NCBI GenBank assembly: GCA_902651635.1
Contig: CACRSC010000025.1
Span: 10,487-74,486, forward strand
Direction of reading: 5' to 3'
DNA: 64,000 nucleotides
Origin: Mastigamoeba balamuthi
Lineage: Eukaryota > Evosea > Mastigamoebida > Mastigamoebidae
Below, one piece after another: positions 57,860-64,000 of the stretch (position 1 is the stretch's first letter; every line of letters begins with the position of its first letter). The translations under genes were made by a program, and so were the position numbers. Under the pieces are notes generated by a model. The model saw only the letters and a list, made by a program, of their open reading frames with translations. It searched no databases and was not told the origin of the DNA.

Positions 57860-60550
57860 ATGGACCCCTCCGCAGGCCTGCGCGACCTCCTCGCCCGCGC
57901 CGAGGTCGAGCACTCGGCCCTCGTCGCGCGCCGCGACGCCCTGACCGCGCGGCTCGAGGCGCTCGACGCGCTGCTCGCGGACCTGCGCGCGGCCGTCGCC
58001 CGCCTGCCGGCCCCGGGCACCGCCGCGGCCTCGCCGCCCTGGGAGCACTGCTCGCCGGTCGCCCCGCGCGCAGCCCCCGCCGAGTTGGCGACGGGACGCG
58101 TGCCGGGCCCGGGGAACGCGGTGCGCGTCGAGGAGATGCTGCTCGGGGCGCCGCTCGTGCCCCCGAAGCCGCCGGCCGCAGTGGACCCGCAGTCGAGCGA
58201 GAGCGAGGAGGAGGACGACGAGGAGGAGGAAGACGAGGGAGGTGACGCCGCACAGCAGCAGCNGATGACGACGAGGAAGACGAGGGAGGTGACGCCGCAC
58301 AGCAGCAGCAGCAGCGGCAGCAGCAGCAGGCCAGGCCCGGGGCGGCCGGCGTCGTGACGCTGGCGGCCTACGTGGACATCCCGCCGCCCACGGGCCCCGC
58401 GCCCCCGCCGCCCACGCAGCAGCAGCAGCAGCAGACCGCGACAGAGACCCCTGGCGGGGCTGCCGCTGTCTCGTCCGGAAATACCGCCCTCCACACCAGT
58501 TGCGCAGTTGCTTTTTTCTCTCTGGCCGATTTCGGGGGGATAGTTTCCGTCTTCTCCGGTTCTGGCCTTCAGGCAAATTATGAATTATGCCGTCATCTCA
58601 TCACTGCTGACGACCAACGCAATTGCAGGGAAGCGGAGCAACACGACGGGGTCGCGCACAAAGGACAAGGTCTTCAAGTCGCCGCAGGCGCCGAGGAGGC
58701 ACGGGGCGGCGATGACGGGCAGCGCCGTCGACATCCCGCCGCCGCCGCTCGTCGACATCCCCCCTCCGCCACTCGTCGACATCCCGCCGCCGGGGCCTGT
58801 CGACATACCGCCACCGCCCCTCAAGGACAAGCAGGCGGACCTCTCGAGCACCTGTGCGGCCGCCGGCCCAGTGCTCTGCGCGCCATGCGTCTTACAGCCG
58901 CCTTCTCTCTCTCTCTCTCTCCGCCCCCCTCCCCTCGGCGCAGACCGCACGCAGATGCGGATCACCGCGCGGTATGCGGACCCGCGGATGCGGAGGTCGA
59001 CGATGTTCTACGCCACGCCCGAGGGCAGAGCGCCCGAGGACGACAACCCCGCGCCCTTCATCCCCGTCTTCACGCAGATCGAGCAGCGTGCGAACACCTC
59101 CCTCGCGCCCGCGCTCGCGCCACGGCGCCCCGCCCGTGTCCAACGCGGGCAGCGCAGCTCCGGCGCAGGTCGTGCAGGCGGTGCGGGCGCAGACGGTGGC
59201 GACGCCGTACCCGTTTGGCGACAAGGACGCCGAGGAGAACATCGTGATGAGCCCGCAGCGCGAGATCGTCGCCGTCACGCTGCCCAAGCTCGTCGAGAAG
59301 ATGACGGCGCCGACGCCCACGAACCCCGCGCTCGCCAAGACGTTCCTGTTCTCGTACAGGGCGTTCGCGAGCGCGACCGACGTCTACGACCTGCTCGTCC
59401 GCAGGTTCCACACGCCCGCCGACGCGGCGCCCGAGGACCAGCGCGACGCGATCAAGGCCAAGACGCTCAAGTTCCTCGCCGAGTGGGCGGCCTCGCACTG
59501 GTACGACTGGGAGGACAACGGCGACCTGCTGCTGCAGATGTCCGAGTTCTGCGTCGAGCAGATGCGCTCGGACAGCAGCGCCGTGTGCGAGGCCGCCAGG
59601 CAGCTGCTGAAGATAGTGCACGCCAAGGGCGAGGTCGAGCCCGCGCACGTGGTGCCCCTGGGGCCGCCGCCGAGGGTCGTCAGCGTGCCCTCGCGGATCA
59701 ACTCAGTGCTCGACGTCAACCACGTGGAGCTCGCGCGCCAGCTCTCGCTGATGGAGTTTGAGCTGTTCAAGAGGATCAAGCCCAACGAGAGCCACCGGTC
59801 CGACCGCGCCAAGGCCTCCAACCTCTTCCTCTTCATCGAGCGGCTCAACGGCGTGCGTACTCAGACACCTGCTGCTTCCCCCCGGCCCCGTGGTAATTTG
59901 CCTTCGCTCTGCAGATAGGCAGGTGGGTCGTGGGGCTCGTGCTCAAGGAGCGCAACAGAGGCACCAGGAGGATGATCATCAAGAAGGTCCTCGCCATTGC
60001 TGACGTGCGGAGCGAGTTTGTTTGTCTGCCCCCCGTTTGGCCCACCCACGGCTTGCTTTTGCAGGCCTGCAAGACGATACAGAACTACAGCACGATGATG
60101 GAGCTCGTCGCGACGCTGGCCAGCGCGCCCGTGTCGTACAACCGCCTGCGCAGGTCGTGGTCCCCGAAGCTCATCGCCAAGCAGCTCGAGCTCGAGTCGG
60201 TGATGGACAGGAACTTCCGGCAGCTGCGGGGGCTCGTGAACAGGGCTGCGCCCCCGTGCATCCCGTACATCGGGCTGTACTTCACGGACCTCGTCTCTAT
60301 CGCAGAGGGCAACCCGACGTTCGTGCCCGGGACGGAGAACAGGCCCGCGCCGATGATCAACTGGGGCAAGATGCAGCTCACGGCGCGCATCGTGGCCCAG
60401 ATCAGGCACTTCCAGTCGACACCGTACAACTTCACACCGTGCCCGCATGTACAGCAATTCGTCCAGGCAGGCGTGGAGACCTCGGACTTCACCGACGAGC
60501 AGGCTTACAAGCTGTCGCTGCGACTGGAGCCGCCCGTGGGCAGGCAGTGA
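57860..60550 (+). CDS. Ras guanine-nucleotide exchange factor (REM + CDC25)
   Basis: The N-terminus is a predicted coiled coil (LRDLLARAEVEHSALVARRDALTARLEALDALLADLRAAVARL), then an acidic/Gln-rich tract duplicated around an N at 58263. Five VDIPPP-type motifs follow (one near 58375, four at 58728-58821). The REM domain spans REIVAVTLPKLVEKMTAPTPTNPALAKTFLFSYRAFASATDVYDLLVRRF to LKFLAEWAASHWYDW. The CDC25 catalytic domain runs from VELARQLSLMEFELFKRIKPNE through ANLFLFIERLNG-type helices, AIAACKTIQNYSTMMELVATLASAPVSYNRLRRSW, and PCIPYIGLYFTDLVSIAEGNPTF to MINWGKMQLTARIVAQIRHFQSTPYNF. Several introns occur. It activates a Ras/Rap GTPase at membranes; such GEFs are greatly expanded in amoebozoans. 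The frame across the N is broken by one base in this assembly. Confidence 0.93.
58214..58309. repeat. Tandem duplication of acidic/Gln tract flanking an ambiguous base
   Basis: Two near-identical ~46-50-nt copies (both encoding DDE..EDEGGDAAQQQ) meet at the N at 58263. Each copy is in frame with its own side of the gene but not with the other. That suggests the N stands for a mis-counted junction in a repeat. Confidence 0.85.
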
Positions 60551-60887
60551 GGAGGAGGAGAAGGAGTGTGGCACGTGTGCTCAGTAGGCTAGCAGCAGGC
60601 AGCGAGAGGAAATAAGCACCAGACAGTGGAACAAAACTCAGCAAACAACAACACTAACAAGCTGTGGCTCTGTTAATCAATTGTGGCTGCGGGGATGGCT
60701 AAAGCCTCTTCAATAGAGTGTGCGTGCGGAGTCTTCTGTTGGCTGGGCACAATTACAATGGCAGGGGGAGCGGGACGTCAACCACAACGAAGGGGTCCCG
60801 CTCCGCTCGCTCGTGTTGCTTTGTCGTCCGCGTCGTGTTGCAGGGAACCAGCGCCGCGGCGGTGGCCTGCGCTCGGGGCAACGTGGC
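60551..60887. other. Intergenic region between convergent genes
   Basis: 3' flanks of the RasGEF and the minus-strand coiled-coil gene. Contains AACAAAACTCAGCAAACAACAACACTAACAAG-type A-rich sequence and a TTAATCAATTG stretch. No gene was seen. Confidence 0.35.
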
Positions 60888-61755
60888 CTAGGGCGGCATC
60901 GACTTGACCAGGGGCGACATGCTCGCGCGCAGCGACGCCTGGCTGCCCGTCGCCCGCAGCGCGCCTCGCGGGGTCATCCCCGTCAGCGACGTCGCTCGCG
61001 GCACGGGCACCGCCAGCCCCTCAGTGTTCATCGCCAGCCCATGAGACACCGGCCTGGCCCTTCGGAATTTAGTACAATTGCAGCCCCCCCCCCCCGCGGA
61101 AATGGAATGATAACCGCGCAGGGAAACCCGCGCGGGGCCGCTGCGGTGGCGCGGACCTCTTGATTCCGGTGATGGAGGAGCTCGATGACGTGATGCTGAT
61201 GTGGGGAGGCGGCATCTGGCTGTTGGAGGCCCGCAGCCTGGCGCTCGAGACCATCGAGGCCACCGAGCGCTCCTGCCGCGCCCCCGCGCCGCGCTCGAGG
61301 TCGAAGACCGTGATGGGCACCGGCACGGGCTCCCCCCTCGACGCGGCCTCCACGCTGGCGCACACCTCCTCCTCCTCCTCCTCCAGCTCCAGCGAGATCG
61401 CCGCCGGCGGCAGCGACGACGACCGCGGCCGCGCAGACCCCGCTGGAGGTGTTTTAGGATTCGCCGAATTGAATTAAATTGAATCTGAATTGAATTTGAA
61501 TCTGAATGTGCCTGCCGAATTAGTGCGGGGTGTGCTATGCATTGGGGCGAATGAATGCGAACCGAGCGAGAAGGGCTCCTCGACGCGGAGCAGGTGGTGG
61601 GACCGCGGGGCGGAGAGCGAGCGCATCTTGCGGACGACGGCCTCGAGGGCCAGGAGGCTCTCGTGGAGCGCCCCGACGTCGCTGGTCTGGCGCGCCAGCG
61701 TCGAGGCCTCGCGCAGGGCCAGCTCGAACCGCTTCTGCACGTCCAGCAGCTCCAT
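60888..61755 (-). CDS. Small Ser-rich coiled-coil hypothetical protein
   Basis: Three exons join in phase. MELLDVQKRFELALREASTLARQTSDVGALHESLLALEAVVRKMRSL...EEPFSL is followed by an AT-rich intron (GTTCGC..CCTCCAG). AGSARPRSSSLPPAAISLELEEEEEEVCASVEAASRGEPVPVPITVFDLERG...SSSSSITGIKR comes next, then a second intron with a poly-C/G run. The last exon is PVSHGLAMNTEGLAVPVPRATSLTGMTPRGALRATGSQASLRASMSPLVKSMPP. The N-terminus is a helical coiled coil; the rest is disordered, acidic then Ser/Thr/Pro-rich like a phospho-target tail. No known family. The host codon bias and consistent phases support it as a real gene despite lacking one long open frame. Confidence 0.65.
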
Positions 61756-62213
61756 CCCTCTGCTTCTTCTCCGGTTCTCCGCTCGCCCGCTGGGGTTTTC
61801 CTTGCCGCGTCCGGGGGAAGGTGGGGGTGGACCAGGGGGGACAGTGCGCGGGCGTGTGCTCGGCGCTTCGCGATTTGGCCCTCGGGCTCGATGACTCGCG
61901 GACTGCGGCGACGGAACCCTAGCGGAGATTTTGTGCCAATTTATCTTGTGTGTGAGTGCGCGCTCTGGGGTGTTTTTCCCGCGGACGCAGTTCCGGGGCC
62001 CGAGAGAGACATTGGGGGTTGGCGAATCGTCGCGAATGGGCGGGGGCGAGAGATGCGACGCCGACCCCTGTGGCGCCGTCCTGGCATTGCCTATTCCGAG
62101 GACCATTGCCCCATACAGCAACTCGGTGTTTCTATTCCGCGGACTGCACTTGGCAGCAACTCCCCACAGGGACACTACTGCGCTGCACAGGCCCTGCGAA
62201 GGGCCCCGGGGGG
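61756..62213. promoter_or_regulatory. Intergenic region, 458 nt
   Basis: Between two minus-strand genes, so it contains the 3' flank of the SPFH gene and the promoter of the coiled-coil gene. The sequence has lower host bias and T-rich patches (TTTATCTTGTGTG, GTGTTTTTCCC). No RNA gene was seen. Confidence 0.3.
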
Positions 62214-63905
62214 TCAGCGCTTGCCCGGTAGCTTGATGCCGACGAGGTCCGCGGCGCCCGTGGCGGCCGCCAGCGTCGAGAAGAGCGACTCGGCCTCGTC
62301 GCCGCAGACGACGGCCTCGGGGTTGGCTGCGATCGCCCGCACAACGTCCAGGCGCCTGCGCTCGACCTCGTACGCCCGCCTGCCCCTGAGCGCCTGCGCC
62401 GCCCTCTCGGCCTCGGCACGCACCGCCGTCAGCCTGGCCCGCACCTCGGAGAGCTTGAGCGTCGTCTCTGCGCGGATGGCGTCGGCCGACCTCTGCCCCT
62501 GCCCCAGTATCTTGTTCGCCTCCACGACTGCGCACGCACGTGTCAGGGCCCGCGAGGGGGCGGAGAGGGCAAGGCCCCGTACTGCCAGCGTTGTGGATCT
62601 CGGACACGAGCTTCGCCCGCTCGGCGTCGATGCGGCCGATCTCGAGCTCCGTCTCGGCCCTGCGAGGGCTCCGGTCAGCGCGTGCTGCTACCCTGCCAGC
62701 GGGCGGCGGGCGGCGCACTTGATGCGGGCGGTCTCGCTGAAGAGGCGGTCCTCCATGCGCTCGAGCTCGTGCTTGTGGCGGTCCTCGAGCTCCGTGAGCT
62801 CCTGCTCGATCATCTGCCTGTTCTTGTTCGCCAGCTCCTGCGTGCGCCCCTGCTCGTTCTTCCGCAGCTGCTCCGTGCTCTCGATCGTCTGCTTCTCGTG
62901 CAGCGTCTGCACGGAGCCGGCTTGCGTCAGAGGGCACCCGCCTAGCCCGCTCTCCCTTCCCCGAGCGTACGCGGAGCCGCAGCTCCTGGTTCTTGGTCTC
63001 GAGGATCTGCTTGAACTCAAACGTCGCTGTGTTCTGCAGGCGTGCCGAGACGTCGTCCGGCAGGCGCACCGCACAGATGGTCACCTTGTCGATGGCAACC
63101 CCGTAGGGGTTCATCTGCTCGCCCCAGGGTTGGCAGCGCACCCACAAGAGGCCGCGGACGAGTGGGGCGCGCACCTTGTCGTTGAGCGCCGCCTGCATGT
63201 CCGACGTGTCCGAGCCGCAGAGGTCGTAGGCCTGGTCGACCCTGACGGTGCGCACCATGCTCCTGACAGCCTCTGCCTGCGTCGCCTTGAGCAGCTCCTG
63301 CGCGTGGGGGCTGGGGCGTGCGGGCGAGTCAGCCAAGCAGCGGAGCCGCCGGCGGAGGGGGGGGGGGGNNNNNNNNNNNNNNNNNNNNNNNNNNNNNNNN
63401 NNNNNNNNNNNNNNNNNNNNNNNNNNNNNNNNNNNNNNNNNNNNNNNNNNNNNNNNNNNNNNNNNNNNNNNNNNNNNNNNNNNNNNNNNNNNNNNGGGGG
63501 CGTTAGGGCGCAGGCCTCCATGTTCTCTGGCGAGATCTTCTTCATGAGCGTGATGCTGTCGCGCACGTGCAGCAGGTAGTCGACGTACACGTCGACGCGC
63601 ACGTTGTCCTTGGTCGGCAGGTTCACCACGCGCGAGTGGTACGGTATCTCTGCAGCGCACAGGCCACAGGCCGCCAGCCAGGCAGCACAAGGGAGCAGCA
63701 GCGCCACAGAGGCAGCGGGGCAGCAGTGAGCGCCACCCGCCTGGGGCCGCAGCTGCTGGGCGTGGGAGCAGGGCGGCAGAGGGCGCACTGTGGCGGGTGA
63801 TGAGGTACGAGACCTGGTAGAAGTGCGACAGCCAGTACACGCCAGGGCGGAACACCCCCAGCGTGTTGCCGTTCTTCACGACAATCGCGTCGAACCCGTG
63901 CGGCC
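62214..63905 (-). CDS. SPFH/band-7 domain protein, 5' end outside window
   Basis: A stomatin/prohibitin-superfamily scaffold likely at a membrane. The most upstream exon seen (from about 63905) reads PHGFDAIVVKNGNTLGVFRPGVYWLSHFYQVSYLITRH. Then come IPYHSRVVNLPTKDNVRVDVYVDYLLHVRDSITLMKKI, an intron holding the gap, AQELLKATQAEAVRSMVRTVRVDQAYDL, and MNPYGVAIDKVTICAVRLPDDVSARLQNTATFEFKQILETKNQELRLR. The C-terminal coiled coil, over several exons, runs from TIESTEQLRKNEQGRTQELANKNRQMIEQELTELEDRHKHELERMEDRLFSETARIK to VVEANKILGQGQRSADAIRAETTLKL and ends VGIKLPGKR. These proteins form ring or cage microdomains. Which membrane is unknown, since the N-terminus is missing. Confidence 0.85.
63369..63495. 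other. Assembly gap (127 N)
   Basis: A run of N bounded by G-homopolymers on both sides, inside an intron or exon edge of the SPFH gene. Sequence following MEACALTP is lost. Confidence 0.99.
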
Positions 63906-64000
63906 TGCGCAGGCAGAGGCGAGCAGCATCGCAGAGCGCGCACACGGGATGCTCAGAAGGGCAGGCAGCCATAGCCCAGAGCTCAGAAGGGCAAGCGGCA

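Overview
The window looks like nuclear DNA of a free-living, flagellated, GC-rich protist, most plausibly an amoebozoan such as a Mastigamoeba-like archamoeba. That assignment is inference. It rests on high coding GC, genes packed a few hundred bases apart on both strands, many short introns (about 45-380 nt), a RasGEF, a RhoGAP and a tripartite DENN protein, RNAi machinery, and axoneme-type nucleotide kinases. Coordinates given for genes run from start to stop codon with introns included. Exon edges were worked out by eye from GT..AG sites, reading frame and family resemblance.

Layout. 1-419: 3' end of a Ser-rich, GPI-tailed surface protein. 1757-2599: acidic-tailed unknown protein. 3026-4441 (-): SLC35B-type nucleotide-sugar transporter. 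4802-6882: DENN protein. 7124-8260 (-): secreted GH16 glucanase. 8566-11116: CCDC22 homologue, whose second intron carries a complete selenocysteine tRNA gene. 11315-12815 (-): nucleoside-diphosphate kinase/Dpy-30/adenylate kinase fusion. 13141-16392: two small unknown genes and a larger unknown gene. 17544-18193: ML-domain lipid-binding protein. 18342-20094 (-): RAD51C. 20364-24057: NVL/Rix7 AAA ATPase. 24430-29850: an accessory island with a Crinkler/RHS-like P-loop NTPase gene, a broken relative head-to-head with it, and about 2 kb of AT-rich DNA holding three copies of a 29-nt hairpin. 29855-32719: UTP25. 33100-33988 (-): unknown one-pass membrane protein.

34666-40282 (-) is the most striking gene: an RNA-dependent RNA polymerase whose N-terminal part carries a methyl-CpG-binding-like (MBD/TAM) domain, with an open frame linking the two. 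40611-43874 (-): RhoGAP. 44197-46447 (-): RING/B-box/coiled-coil/SPRY protein. 46883-48232: class II fumarase with an apparent frameshift. 48466-49497: papain-family protease. 49945-50541: small coiled-coil protein. 51896-53117: Pho80-type cyclin. 54008-54961 (-): ITPK1-like inositol phosphate kinase. 56202-57203: dual-specificity phosphatase. 57860-60550: RasGEF. 60888-61755 (-): small coiled-coil protein. 62214-63905 (-): SPFH/band-7 protein, interrupted by a 127-base assembly gap and running toward the window edge.

There is no operon logic. Functional themes are small-GTPase signalling (DENN, RhoGAP, RasGEF), endolysosomal and secretory functions (CCDC22, ML protein, cathepsin, SLC35), ribosome biogenesis (NVL, UTP25), recombination repair (RAD51C), and an RNAi component that may be directed to chromatin. 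About twenty introns share a GTGCG 5' splice site. Several introns carry the AT-rich element AATTCAATTGA, which stands out sharply from the GC-rich exons.
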